The position numbers were made by a program, and so were the translations under genes. Below, piece by piece: positions 48,958-61,461 of a DNA stretch of 64,000 bases (its first letter is position 1; every line of letters starts with the position of its first letter). The notes under the pieces were generated by a model. It was not told the DNA's origin. It searched no databases and saw only the letters and a program-made list of their open reading frames with translations. Source of the DNA: Acephala macrosclerotiorum (Eukaryota; Ascomycota; Leotiomycetes; Helotiales; Mollisiaceae); contig MU119266.1 in NCBI GenBank assembly GCA_014904845.1, positions 124,001 through 188,000 of the forward strand, given 5' to 3'.

Positions 48958-50687
48958 TGTCCACACGAGACAAGGAAGGAGCCTTGCAAAACTGAAAAGA
49001 AGGTAAGGAAGGAAGGTGGAATGAAGGACTGGATGATGAGGATGATGATCGAGGTGAGTATGGAGACTCAACAACAAGTGGACATTTGGAATATATAGAC
49101 TTGTCGAGATGAATAGAACTCAGATGGGCTGCTCTCTTTTCGTCCGAGAGCCCGGAATCTTGAGGCTTAGCTAGCTCAATTGGGATGGTCGAGGACAACG
49201 TCTTTGGCCACGCGCCGCGATGTCTTCCTTGGCACTTGTATTGAAGAAGTGAGGCTCGATGTTTCTTGTTTCCATTACGGAGTATCTCTTGACTTGTCAT
49301 CATGCAGAAGAGCCTCGATAGCAGAAGCTACGACGACGATAACCGAAGTTTTCTCGCTCTTCTCGTTTAAAATGTCTTTTTTCAACAACAGCTGAAATGT
49401 GATAGGTCGGAGCACTTTCGTCCTGGCCGATCGCGACCTCCCGGAAACAGCTTTTCGACCATTTGATGACGCGGTTGTGAGCTTTCACAATGTTTGTGAA
49501 CGTGTGGGGTCGGATTATCGAAGGCGAAGTTTCCTAAAGTAACGAAGTCTAAAATTAGGGAAAGAAGCATATGACAGGAAAGGGAAAGGTGAACAAAATG
49601 AGTGACGAATATATCTGATGTTGTTTGATATTCTTCAGGGGTCTCATCAAGATCGGATGGAGATTGATCTTATCTCAACCTTACCGACATTATAAGTTCC
49701 ACTTTTTGTTTTCGAGTCTGGTCTGGGGCTTAAAATCTCCCCTGCATTAGATGGTTCGATAGTGCGCGATGTGGTGCGATAATGCACACATCGCCAACGT
49801 CAACGTACCCACCGCTGGCAGATTCGCTTCCGTCACGCACCGCGGCACTTTCACGTGCTTGGTTGCTGGTCACCAAGTCCCGATCGGGACACCCGCAATC
49901 AAGCTGAGAATTCTCCGGAGAAGATTGCCACCCCCTCTAATTCGCTTTCGCATTGATAGGGGGGTCGAACTGTGGCTTGGCTCTTCTCGGGACCGAATTT
50001 GGCTTCTAAGAAGCTTTCTGGGGAACGGTAACAACACCTTCAGGCAGCTTTGAAGGCATAACATCGCGACTCGAGAATTAAAAACGCCGATGTTTACTCT
50101 GCAGCCATAGCTCCGTTCCGAACAAGTGAAGGGTTCCACGTCGTCGTCACTAGCGAGGGGTATGTCCCCATTTTTCATCGCTAAATTCGGTCCCTACGCC
50201 ACAGCCCCCCAAGCAAAGACTAGCTTGTAGCGCATGCGCAAAGAGGGTTGGTGGTCCTCTGACTAATGTCCTTGGAAGGAGACATCCACTTTTTGTTTCA
50301 TTGTTTCTTGAGATGCGCAATCGTGGTTGGAAGCTGAATCTGATGCGAGCGGAACGGCCCGACGACCAGTTTGTGAAGGTCTGCCTAGCATGCGCGGCAC
50401 TTTGGATGGGCATGGGCTGGAATGAGCCATATGGGGTACAGGCGAAGTCTAGGCTGTGAATGGTCTGGTTCATGGGAGCGTGTTGTACCTGACATACGTA
50501 AGCTGTAGGAGAACCATGTCCTAAGAACGTCTTCGATCAGAGACCAGTTTACTTCAAAGCAATTCAGGTTCTCAAAAGTCTTCAAAATGTCCGCTTCTTC
50601 CACTTCTCTTCGTTCAACTGTCCACTTCAGCTCTTCTTCATTCTGATCGAAACTCTTAAAACAGTCTCTCATTCTTGTTCACTTACG
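48958..50687. other. Intergenic, laccase promoter and flank
   Basis: On the minus strand a TATATATTC box lies near 49,090-49,098, about 135 bp before the laccase ATG. The rest holds no supported gene; short frames on both strands lack family signals. Confidence 0.45.
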
Positions 50688-51346
50688 ATGTATCTTTCTA
50701 AGTTCCTTTCCGTCTTGCCTCTCCTGGCTGGTCTTTGCGCTGCTGTTCCTCATCACAGCAAAAGGGCTGTCACTACCGGTGTGCAGCTCTATGCCTATGG
50801 CACCAACATTTCGGGCTTGCCTTTCTATTATGGCGTCAATGACGGTAGTTTCCATGTTCCTGTTCAACATAGATCAGTGCTGATGTCCAAAGGTCTCGCG
50901 TACATTGGGGACAACCCACCATCAGCCTACTCCAACCTGACATGGTCCATCGATGGTGCCGGCTCTCTCCCTTGTGAGTTAGCTCTCCTCATTCATTGCT
51001 CGGTGTCAATTTCCGAGACCAGCACTAACCTTTCGGCCTAGGGAACGCAACAATCTCCAACTCCTCCCAAGTAGGGATCTTCTACATCGTCACCACCAAC
51101 TCCTCCTACGAACAAGCAGGATTCATCTCCCAAAACCAAACCACAAACATCACCGACGCCGTCACATCCGGATTCGCCATGTTCGGAAGCCAAGTCGTGT
51201 ACATCGATGACGGGGAATACGAATCTCAATTCTGGGCCGAGACGACTTCCACAACGGGTGTTTGGAGCTTAAAGTGGAATACTGATGGAGCTTCGGAGGA
51301 TAATAGCACACCTGTTGTTATTAAGACGACTGCTCCTAGTTCGTAA
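50688..51346 (+). CDS. Small secreted glycoprotein (180 aa), unknown function
   Basis: Three exons: 50688-50844, 50893-50973, 51042-51346. The N terminus MYLSKFLSVLPLLAGLCAAV is a signal peptide; SKR shortly after suggests dibasic processing. The mature part (GVQLYAYGTNISGLPFYYG, GLAYIGDNPP, FAMFGSQVVYIDDGEYESQF, VWSLKWNTDG) resembles in pattern a family of secreted proteins common in ascomycetes without an assigned function. Seven or so N-glycosylation sequons (NIS, NLT, NAT, NSS, NSS, NQT, NIT) point to an extracellular or wall location. It has no cysteine pairs of the effector type. No lesion is visible. Confidence 0.8.
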
Positions 51347-52424
51347 GGGAGCGAAGTGTGAGCGATGAAAAAGATTGATTAAGATCGGGAAGCATGGACA
51401 TGGCTGTTTTGGAATTTTTTTTTTCTTTTTCTTTTTGGGATATGCGGGGTTTCGGGGGAGTAAATGTTGGGTGCACCTATAGATAGCAAAACAAAGAATA
51501 GGCGGCTTGACAGGCTCTGAATTCGATGAATTAGAGCTCTTACAAATGCAAAAATTCGGAAACACTTTAGTCTTACACCGTAATTATGCCCGCACCCACA
51601 CTCGGACTTAAGCAGATACATGACGAATAGCAGACCTAGCTTCAGCGAGTCTCAAAATCTCTCCTCTGCCTCAGGAAATAGTGATGCTGACGCCTTCCAA
51701 GAAGACTTCGATCCAGTAATGCTTGAGTGGTACTTTACTGGATGATATGGGGTAATTGCATTTGATACGGCGATCAAGGTCCACCTGGGGGACGAGTATC
51801 GTAGTACATGAAATCCAAGCGGTGAGACGATACTAGTCCCGCTACTCGGGTAGGACAGGTGCTTGACAGATGGAAAGAAGAGGACAGATGCTTGAAGAAA
51901 CTTGTAACGATCTCGATCCTTTTTGTTGGCAACTCCCGCATTCGGGCTCATCTCCGTTGAGTCGCTCCAATCGTGATATGACGCCTTACCTCTTGGGCGT
52001 GTCGAGAGGTGAGGAAGAAGTATTTTCCACTCAGCAAAAGGAAGTTATGCATTCCTAGCGATGTGAAGGATCGCCAGATCGTCAACCGAGGCTGGCTGGG
52101 ATCACGTGTTACTGAATCTAGCCCTATAAGTCTCATTTCGTGCACGCGTGTGGAACATCATAAACGCCACAAACAAGGCAATGTTTGCGGACGCAGCAGA
52201 ACGACGACCGATCATGAACGATGGTCAACAAGAGGCAGCATGTCTCAACAGCGAATCTGAGATCCGACTTGTCCCAGGCTAGGGAGTGCACGTGAACCGG
52301 CGTTGCCAGGCCCAGCCGTCCAACTGCATTTCAGAGTCGCTCTCTGCTTGAGCCGGACGTTCACGTCCTGATGTATGCCGCAGATCAGGCTGGCTTGAAA
52401 ATCTGGGACCGGAGCTTTTGAAGC
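51347..52424. other. Intergenic, no gene seen
   Basis: Contains a pyrimidine/purine run (51,415-51,440) shortly after the secreted-protein gene, and the upstream flank of the histidine-kinase gene. No supported coding sequence. Confidence 0.5.
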
Positions 52425-55400
52425 ATGTCAGAACGTCGCCATCACTCCAAGAGAGCCCGGGGTGGTCATCCGGAGCCCTACCTTTCCACACGAGACTCCT
52501 CGGATCCCGATGGTGCGTACATAGTTGTGTGAGTTGAACAGCATCTGGCTGACTAAAAAATTATAGAAAGTTCAGATTTGGGAGACTCAGAGCAGAATTC
52601 ACTACGTTCACTTGACCGCATTGGCATCACAGAGCTACTTGAACAGGACAGTCGACCTACCTTCATCATTGACCTCTTGGCTCTCGAAAAGGAAATCAAT
52701 GGTAGATTGAAGGTCACATGGTCCAACAAGTCACTGAAATTTTTCGATGGATTACGAAGTGTAATCGCCACGGATACTTTCTACCCCACTCTCCCCCATT
52801 CTGCTCCCCCTTCAGATGCAGTATTCGCGATAGAATCCGACTTCAAGGAATGGGCAGTAAGCATGCCTGATTTTGACAACGCTCTCGACGGGTTCATGCC
52901 CCGACATGAGTATAAAGGGATGTACTGGAGTTGTTGTACTCTAAGGAAGAGATGGCGAATCGTCAGTGCCTCGCAAGTTCCGAACCAGCGCGTGAAGAGT
53001 CATGGGACGCCCCGATCGAGTCGCTCGAATTCAAGATCCACGCCAGACTCTACACGGTGTCTCAAATCTGAAGATCGATTAGATTCTGATTCTGCGGTGT
53101 TTGAAGAGGACTCCCTTTCGAAACAGCTTGCTGATAGCGAGTCGAAATTCAGGGTGCTTACTGAGCTGAACCCGGTTGGGATGTATTACTTGTCTCCTGA
53201 CGGTGGTATTCTCTACTGCAACGACATGTGTAAGTTATCTTATATTGCATGCCTGGGACAGATTACTGACTTGACGCCAAGGGTATGAAATCACAGGCCA
53301 TCCACGAGGCCTGGAAGGAGAAATGTATGCCCGGCAATTTAATTTTGATCTTCTCAATGCTTATTGCTCTTAGGTCTTTCATGAATGTCCTCTCAGAGAT
53401 CGATCACCCCATGATGATGAAAGAATGGGAAATCTTGACAACTCAAAAGGCGAAGCGTAATTTCGAGCTTCGTCTACGCAACCCTTGGATCGACGAAAGA
53501 ACTGGAGAAAAGAAACAGAAATGGATTCTAGCATCTTGCGACCAGGAATTTGATGCAGAAGGGAACTTAAAGACTATCATGGGCTGCATGTAAGTCTTGA
53601 CCCTGGATTTTGGCTTTGAATATCAGGCTAATGATTACAGAACCGACATTAGTGCACAGAAGCATGCTGAAGAGGACGCTGTGGCCCGTGCGAATCTTGT
53701 GGAGAAACTTGCCCTTCGGACTCAAGAGGCAGCTCAGCATGAGAGAAACTTTCAACAAATGGCCGAATTGGCTCCTTGTGGTATGTCCATGCCGTAGCGC
53801 CCGATTAATAAAGGATCCTCTGACGGCTATTTCAAGGTATGTTTACCTTCGATCCGGAAGGCAAAATCACATGGGCGAATTCTCAATGTAAGTCGAACTT
53901 TCATCCCATCAGAAATTATTCTAGACTTCAAAAATCCAAATAGTTTATTCACAAATCCTAAAACACCTATAGGGTACGAAATGACTGGACATTCAAGAAA
54001 TGTTGACGAGCACAGTCCAATGTCTTTCCTTCATTGTGTGGAGCAGCAAGACCGGGACGCATTTCTTAGCGAATGGCAAACCCTCACAGTCGCTAAAGAA
54101 GAAGTCAGTATGGAGTACGTATTAGCCATCTTGTTGTGATGTTGTCTTCTTTTCACTTCAACAGCGTCCTGAATCCTCAGGTGTAGTGAAGCCGAAGTGT
54201 CCTCGTTCTATCCAATCACGTGATTCATACTGACATCTGTTAACCAGACTGCGTTTGAAGAAGCCTTGGATCCGTGAAGATAACGATGGAGCAATCCGAG
54301 ATGCGAAATGGATATTGTTCCTAGCCTTACCATCAGTCGACGACGACGGAAATCTCACGAAAGTGCTGGGCTGTACAACAGACATCTCCGGATTCAAGTT
54401 TGCGGAACATGTTCAGATGTTGAGTCGACTACAAGCTGAGGAAGCAAAAAGAAATCAAGAGACTTTCATAGATATGACATCGTAAGTAGACTCTCCTTGA
54501 TTCTAGAAGTATTGTCTGAACAAGTGCAGGCACGAGATGCGAAACCCCCTCAGCGCAATCATGCTATGCGCCGATGGCGTGGCCAATTCAGTCATCGAAT
54601 ATCAAAGTTCGAGAGATCGAAATAATGATATGCTGCAAGAGCTTCTTGAAAGTAACCTTGATGCAGCACAGACGATTGTGTTGTGCGCCCAGCATCAAAA
54701 ACGAATCATCGACGACGTGCTCACACTCTCGAAGCTCAACTCAACAATGCTACACGTCACACCTGTTCAAGTTCAGATTGAGTCAACGGTGAGGCGAACA
54801 CTGAAAATGTTTGAGAGCGAGTTAGTGGCACATGATATCAAGCTCAAATTCACACTTGAACCTTCCTACCACCAAGAAGGCATAGATTTGGTGTACTGTG
54901 ACCCTGTGCGACTGACGCAGATATTCATCAATCTTCTCACCAATGTGAGTTGAGGTCTTGAGATCTCCGTACTCATGCTTATGTGTCACAGGCTATCAAA
55001 TTTACTCGCACAGAATCGAATCGTGAAATTTCCGTCAATCTTGCAGCCTCGATCGTAATACCACCAAGCGAAACGGCAACGGAGATAACCTGGTTCCCTT
55101 CAAGAGCGTCAAATGATGTTCAAGATTTGACTTTGGCACCGGATTGGGGCACAGGACAGCAAGTGTACTTGTACTTTGCTGTCCAAGATACCGGCAGAGG
55201 CCTTTCCGAGGATGAGAAGACCAGACTATTCCATAGATTTAGTCAAGCGAGCCCAAAGACTCATGTCCGTTCCCCATCATCGCTCAATTCGAAGCTGCTG
55301 ACAAACTCTAGGTCCAATACGGAGGCTCAGGACTCGGTCTCTTCATATCCCGTGAGCTCACTGAGCTGCAAGGAGGAGAGATTGGCGTAGCTTCTAAAGA

Positions 55401-56069
55401 AGGAGCTGGAAGTGAGTTTACTTATCCCCGCCATCTCCACCAAACAACTCACAAATCCAGGTACATTCGCGTTCTACATAAAAGCACGAAAAGTCACCGG
55501 TCTCGCAATCGAAACACCAAACGGACTCCCCTCCTCTCGCCTCCCCACCACAACTTCCACCCCTCTCGACACTCCCCCAAGATCCACACGGCCCCGCTCA
55601 AATTACCATATCCTCCTCGTAGAAGACAATTTGATCAACCAAAAAGTCCTTAGTAAACAACTCCGCAGCACCGGATCCGTTGTCCACGTTGCGAATCATG
55701 GGGTCGAAGCTCTAGACTTTTTGTCGAGGACGACACTTTGGAGAGATGGTGAACAAGGACAGAAGATGGAGTTGAGTTTGATATTGATGGATCTTGAGAT
55801 GCCGGTTATGGATGGACTGGCTTGTGCGAGACGGATACGCGATTTGGAACGGGAGGGGAGGGTGACTGGACGTGTGCCGATTATCGCTGTCACGGCGAAT
55901 ACGAGGGTAGAACAGATGGAGACGGCGCTTGAGGCTGGGATGGTAGGCTTTTATTTCTTGATATTTTGCGATATTCTGAGAGGTACTGACTAGTGTGTAG
56001 GATGATATTGTTGCGAAGCCATTCCAGATTCCGGAATTGATGCAAAAGATGGATCAGTTGATGTCGTGA
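52425..56069 (+). CDS. Hybrid histidine kinase with PAS domains (971 aa)
   Basis: Thirteen exons join in one frame: 52425-52512, 52567-53229, 53282-53324, 53374-53589, 53641-53780, 53837-53887, 53973-54114, 54248-54481, 54530-54944, 54992-55264, 55312-55411, 55461-55942, 56001-56069. Order: a divergent PAS-like region (about 40-150), PAS/PAC 1 (about 215-340: [27 protein letters not shown]), PAS/PAC 2 (about 370-515: [28 protein letters not shown]), HisKA with phospho-acceptor His527 in [10 protein letters not shown], HATPase with N-box LLTNAIKFT, DTGRGL and GGSGLGLF, then a receiver domain with LVEDN, phospho-acceptor Asp899 in [11 protein letters not shown], and a conserved Lys in AKPF. It should autophosphorylate and feed a His-Asp phosphorelay (Ypd1 type). 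No membrane segment, so a cytosolic sensor. It resembles PAS-rich fungal groups such as TcsA/Mak2-like kinases; exact group not assigned. Intact. Confidence 0.93.
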
Positions 56070-57448
56070 GAGAGCTGAATATAAATACCCCTTTCATGCC
56101 TTCTCGTCTAGGGAGTGGAAAAATAGGGCGCTTTGAATGGTAGAAAGATATAAAAGCAGATATCATTAAATGGGTGGTTAAATAATGAATAAGGCCGGAT
56201 CTATATCTGCCAATTTCCCTCCTCAGCGTCTCGCTACATCACTGTCCTCCAATTAAATTTTCCTTTGGGTATCAACTTCAAGAAAAGCAATCGCTGGCTA
56301 ATAGTATTATAGCAAGACGCCAGAAATTCCGGTTCCGACTTTCAACCGAAGTTTCAACGCGCTGCCTGCTTTCAGGACTCTCACTTCACAGTACCTAGCA
56401 AAGCCGCTATCATCAAGAGACCTGTCGATTAGATGCAATGTAATGTTACATTGAATCCCAGATTTGCTTTCACAAGGGATCAAGGAGCCGCAAATTCATC
56501 CGATTTCATGGACCTGCAAGAAAGGAAACCACCACTCAGATCTCTCGACGCCGGAACGCACTTCAGATGACACGATGTCGTGCAACTCAACAAGATCGCA
56601 CCATGAGCGGCCTGGGAATGCGAAGATGGACTGTAGATTGGCTGCTGCTCTGGCTTTGACGACTTCACTTACATTTCATTAGCCAGAACATATTGTGAGG
56701 GTCAAAATAAAGTTTTGGCACTCCGGGTGGCGTCTTGAAATACCCGGGGAAGTGCTGATCTGGAGTGCTTGACAAGCCTGTGCAGATCTTGGTCTATGCA
56801 CTCTCGGGGAGGACATCAAGCCTGGTTCTGCCGTTTCTCGACATGAAGTCTAGAATGCTAGGGCTACGAAGACAATTGTCTCTCATCTGAGTGGGGAAGT
56901 TCGGATGACTACAACACCCATTCTCTGATTCGAGGCTCCTGCTAAAATCCTAACATCATGTTTTCTCCGATTTTCCTAGTGTTGACAATATTCGAAAGAG
57001 TTCCTAGGACTTTAAGATGCAAGGTACGAGCCGCACCCCCGCAGTCCAAGATTGATTGAAGCGGGGTTGGCGTTTACCAAATAATATAACGATATTGAAA
57101 AAATCAGCAACAACTATCGTCCAATCTCAACTATTCCGTGCCGGCAGATCGTCAAAATATTCATTTCATAAATAACTCGGGAAAAGAGGGAGATTGACAT
57201 TCGGCAGTGACCCTACCGCATCGGCACTCAATCTGATGTTTCATCTGAAGTATTCAGGATTACTTCATTGTTTTCGAAGGGAACGTTGTACACACAACCT
57301 TGCAGGATGGCTTCATTACCCAGGTTTGCAGGTCAAATCTCTGGTCGTCGAGATGAGATCTTATATGGACAGGCCATCTCCCTGCCAAGATATCAGATGA
57401 AAGCACAAAACTACTGCCTCCCTCGAATTTGACATCTCAATCACTTCA
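56070..57448. other. Intergenic, no gene seen
   Basis: About 1.4 kb. A small palindrome (AATGTAATGTTACATT at 56,439-56,454) is the only structure noticed. Short frames are unsupported. Confidence 0.5.
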
Positions 57449-58240
57449 ATGGTTGCAAATATGAACACCCTCAGCGTCTCGCTCCTAGCTGTCTTCGTAC
57501 AACAAGCACTTGCTTTGGACTGCACCATCGCCGGAGATGCCGTGATAGAGCGAAACTGCGAATGGGATTGCTGCACGGCAAAGACGACCATCCAGCCAGG
57601 AGACACTGTCACAGCAAAAATGCCTCACAGATTGCAGCACTAATGCTGATCTATGGGTTCTCTTGAAGGATGGCGGAGCCCTGAGAGTCAACGATCCATT
57701 GAATTGCGAGTATTTCGGCATCACAATGCCTGCTCAATGTCAGTCTTCTCTACAAGACTTACTTTCACTTGCTGATCTTTCCAAGCTCTCCCATTCTGCT
57801 GAGAGCAATTGAATAAAGAAGCACTAACAAATTGTGCAGGAGCCTAAACTTCCAACCAGCACTCTCACGAGCTCGTCATCCTCAGTCGCAACCCTAAAGT
57901 CTCCTCAAACCCCACCTGCAAGCACCCTCACTACATCTTCACACTCACGAACCGGCAACAACAAGCACGGAAAGCACCAGCTCCACGCTTTCGAAGCAAA
58001 CCACTACCCCTTGGGTCCCTCCTACTTCATCTTCCTCTGAAGCGACGACCAAGACTTCAACCTCTTCAGCGGCCTCAAATCTCGTGGTCTTTAGCTCGAC
58101 TCCTCCGTCGACCCATCCATCCTGCTTCGACAGGGACTAGCAGTACGCTAAAAACTACGACGTCTGGGAGCAGGGGCTCAAGTTCCAGTTCCACGCGCAT
58201 AGCTCCGGAATCGACGATTAAGCCTCCTATGATACGTGGG
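57449..58240 (+). pseudogene. Secreted Cys-rich protein with Ser/Thr-rich tail, frameshifted
   Basis: The start at 57,449 (or Met at 57,461, MNTLSVSLLAVFVQQALA) gives a signal peptide and LDCTIAGDAVIERNCEWDCC. The frame changes at the A-run near 57,616-57,620, after which another frame reads CLTDCSTNADLWVLLKDGGA and LNCEYFGITMPAQC, a consistent Cys-rich domain. Downstream a long Ser/Thr-rich stretch is split among three frames (TSTLTSSSSSVATLKS; SSEATTKTSTSSAAS; TSSTLKTTTSGSRGSSSSS). Several indels rather than a single error indicate decay, though low-complexity sequence errors cannot be excluded. I do not recognise the family; a LysM-like or wall-binding secreted protein is a guess. Confidence 0.6.
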
Positions 58241-58964
58241 CAGAGACTATGAAGTGAAAGAGGTGGGAAAGAAAGGCAGCAATCGCAAGACCTGTGATGG
58301 AAGTGTATATATGGGATTTCCCATGGGTCTGAAATTTGGGGAGAAAAATGGACAAGGATTTTGTGGAGAGGATTGGCAATGGCAGGACATAGATAGTGAA
58401 ACGCTCTTTTGGTTCAATGTACATACGGTGTTAATCTGAAATAAGCTCCTTACGAAACCATCTCCGTTCCAATTGGTATAGCCGTGTTCGAATGTCTGGG
58501 AGCAAGTTCGACTTGCTTGAAAAAGATCCAGGCGCGTGAAATGTTTCCAAATACGGTAGAACGTAAGACAGTGAACTTACTACGATATTGCGCCAGAATT
58601 GAGCTGTGACATGCAACAAAACCTTCGTCAACAAATCAAATCCATCGCGAGTTCTGATATCGAGTCCTTGTCTCGTGTGATACAAAGATCTGGTCGACTC
58701 CAAGGTAAGAAGCTATCAATGAGACAGAAAAAAAGACGAATAAGATACTTGAAAAGACACTAAAATATTCTGAGCATTAGCACGAGTCCTACTTCTGAAA
58801 CCGATCAATCGACTAGTAATAATCGACGTTCTGAGTGATTGCCTACATAATTGCATGGCTACGAGTACACACACATCCATTGGTAAACAAGACCCTCCCT
58901 GCGCCGACCTTGGTTTAGAGTTGAGAAGAGCAAGAAAATGTCGAAAAGGGACTTCGCCAAAAGA
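58241..58964. other. Intergenic, no gene seen
   Basis: Separates the secreted-protein relic from the 3' end of the FAD monooxygenase gene. Open frames at 58,236-58,439 and 58,431-58,703 lack family or splice evidence. Confidence 0.45.
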
Positions 58965-60560
58965 TCATCTTTCCATCCATGCCTTCAGCTCGTCCATCGC
59001 CGCGAGGGGCCCAATAAAAGCTATATGACAATCAGGTCGGACCAACACAAAGCCAGGCGCCGCGAAACCAAAGAGTCCATGTACGAGTCCTTCTGGGTCT
59101 GTGATCTCTGCGTCGGTCAAGGACGAGGCTGCAATGATGTGTACTGGGATCGATCGACCGCTATATTCGAGAAATTGAGAATGTGCTTCCTCCAGAGTCT
59201 CTGGGCTGGCAGCCACTCCACCTGCCCCAGAGAAAAGCAGGAGAGCATGATCGCGAGCTCCAAGCAGAGAGTGAACGGTGGTGTCGGTGTCTCCTTTCAA
59301 GAGTCTTCCATCAGGGACTCGATCTCCGCCTTTCAGCGCTCCTTTCCAAGTTGATGCGTGTCCAACAATGGGACTCTTTCGATAGCGAATCCCCAATTCG
59401 GATACAAATCTATACGCAATAGCCCGACGGCCAGGTATTGCCATAGCCCACGGCATGATAAATGGCAGGACGTAGTTCCTGATGAAGAGATATAAAGGAT
59501 TCGTTGTCGACATGAACTCGAAAAGTCTGTCTGTGCCTTGCAGGAGGATCTGACCGACTCTACGCCGTTCGATGTTGTAAGAATCAAGCAAGGAATCATC
59601 CTTCTCTCCTCGAATGACACTTGCAAGCTTCCAGCCTAGATTGACTGCGTCGTGCATTCCTGTATTCATGCCCTGTCCACCAGCCGGTGAATGAATGTGA
59701 GCTGCGTCGCCGGCGAGGAGCATGCGACCAGAGCGATAGCTGTCCGCAATTCGATGGTGCAATTTGAATCGACTGATCCAAACTGGATCGAAAATTTGAA
59801 CAGGTTCAGGAAGCAGCTTATTCAACATCTCCTGGAAGTCTTCAAGAGTGGGCTCGGCATCGGCGCCCAGTGCCTCCGTCCGGGAGCAGATCAAACGCCA
59901 GACATTGTCCTTCATCGGAAAGATGATCATGAACCCAAAGCCGCCTAGATAGAGATGCAAACACGCCCGGGCCTCCCATTTCATATGCACGTCTGCGAGA
60001 ATAAAATCCTGTGGATACGCCGCTCCTTCAAATTCCAGGCCGGCCGATTTTCGTACAATGCTGCGGGGGCCATCACAGCCAACAACATATTTACAACGAA
60101 GCGATTCTTCGCTTCCATCCTCGTGGCGTAGGACGGCGGTAACTCCAGTGTCATCTTGTGAAATCGCCTCTGCCGTCACTGGCCGCTCCACTTCCACTTG
60201 ACGCTTCAACAAAATCCCGTCTAGAATTGACTCGATCTCTGCCTGGCTGATAATTAAGGGGTTCTGGTACATGGTGTCGTTGAATGCGATGATATTGAAA
60301 TCATTCTCAAATACGAATTTCTGGTTGGCGAAAATGCGCACCGCCAAATTGAAATTCCCGCGGTCGATGAACTCCTGAGCGATACCATGGCGATTGAGAA
60401 ACTCCAGAGTACGCGAATGGAGGGCCAGAGCTCGGCTTTTGTCGCTTCGGATAGGGGATGAGTCGATGATACGGAATGGGATGTTCTGGGTAGTAAGCTC
60501 GAGGGCAAGCATCAATCCTGTCGGTCCACCGCCAACAATCAAAACATCGGTTTCGATCAT
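58965..60560 (-). CDS. FAD-dependent aromatic monooxygenase (531 aa)
   Basis: A class A flavoprotein monooxygenase of the phenol-hydroxylase/PheA-TfdB type (FAD_binding_3). Start chosen at Met 60,560 (MIETDVLIVGGGPTG), because the longer frame begins with TTG. Features: the dinucleotide-binding GxGxxG-type motif at residues 8-15, RALALHSRTLE after it, the DG motif VVGCDGPRS (about 158-166), and the second FAD motif GRMLLAGDAAHIHSPAGGQG (about 275-294) with GMHDAVNLGWKL. The C-terminal part (DHALLLFSGAG, FVLVRPDCHIAFIG) is the thioredoxin-like domain typical of the family. Such enzymes hydroxylate phenolic compounds using NAD(P)H and O2; the substrate here is unknown. Single exon, intact. No biosynthetic cluster partners are evident. 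Confidence 0.92.
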   Translation of the reverse strand: MIETDVLIVGGGPTGLMLALELTTQNIPFRIIDSSPIRSDKSRALALHSRTLEFLNRHGIAQEFIDRGNFNLAVRIFANQKFVFENDFNIIAFNDTMYQNPLIISQAEIESILDGILLKRQVEVERPVTAEAISQDDTGVTAVLRHEDGSEESLRCKYVVGCDGPRSIVRKSAGLEFEGAAYPQDFILADVHMKWEARACLHLYLGGFGFMIIFPMKDNVWRLICSRTEALGADAEPTLEDFQEMLNKLLPEPVQIFDPVWISRFKLHHRIADSYRSGRMLLAGDAAHIHSPAGGQGMNTGMHDAVNLGWKLASVIRGEKDDSLLDSYNIERRRVGQILLQGTDRLFEFMSTTNPLYLFIRNYVLPFIMPWAMAIPGRRAIAYRFVSELGIRYRKSPIVGHASTWKGALKGGDRVPDGRLLKGDTDTTVHSLLGARDHALLLFSGAGGVAASPETLEEAHSQFLEYSGRSIPVHIIAASSLTDAEITDPEGLVHGLFGFAAPGFVLVRPDCHIAFIGPLAAMDELKAWMER

Positions 60561-61461
60561 GGTAGGAGATCTAGGCAATGATTTGGGTCTCGAGGTGAAG
60601 CAGATGTGAAGCTGGAAGGCTGCTCTGGTGATATGTGATGAGGTCGGGGGAGCGGCTCGTTAAACCTTCCGTATGACTTTCTTCCTAATCACGAGGATTA
60701 ATTGGGCGCCACTGCCAACGAAAACCTTGACTAAACTAACGAAATAGAGTTGTGGCTGCCATGGCGGCGGGGGTACCTGTCGCCCATCGAAATTTTGCGG
60801 CATGCGTGTTCTTGACAAGCTTAAGGAGCCCGGTGAACCTGATTGGTCCTTGAAAGACATCTCAGAAAACCATCTTTTTTTCAGTCGCATCTCTAGTCGT
60901 ATGAGTTTGCTTTGAATTGCTCTTTGTCAGAACGAAATGACAAAATATTAAACTATACTACCACTGAAAAGGGATTATCCTGTGCCTCGCAATAGAATCT
61001 TCATCAGATCAAATCCAGTGGTCAGAACAAGCTGCTTCCCCAGGTCCTCGAGAGGGAGGTGCTCCGGAAAGTCATTAATAGCGATTGGTTCATGTTCAAC
61101 ACTATTACAACCCAATAAAATTCATTCCCAATACAGATTCGAATGCTTCCACGTCGCCGGGGCATTTAAGTAAACGTCCAGAGCGCGTACAAATCTATCA
61201 ATGCTCTTCTGTATCCTCTTGTAGACCGAGAGACGATCATGCCCGGTGATGTAGATCCGGCGTTGAGAGCCAGATGAATTGTCGACATTATCTGTGTACT
61301 CGAGGGTTCAGAAGTCGAAGGAAGCTCTCAATCGGCTGGCACCACTAGGGGTGATATTGATCAGATCCGCATCCTAATTGCGTACTTATTTTTCATCGGA
61401 ACTCGTTCCTTTAGTTTCCTGCCGACTTCTGATTGAAGCTAGCTGCCGTCGTACCATCTGG
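60561..61461. other. Intergenic, no gene seen
   Basis: Upstream flank of the monooxygenase gene and 3' flank of the DUF3716 gene. No supported coding sequence. Confidence 0.45.

Noticed and set aside
60561..60578. Longer start of the FAD monooxygenase
   Set aside because: The extension begins with TTG and is preceded by a stop; Met at 60,560 directly precedes the FAD motif as in the family.
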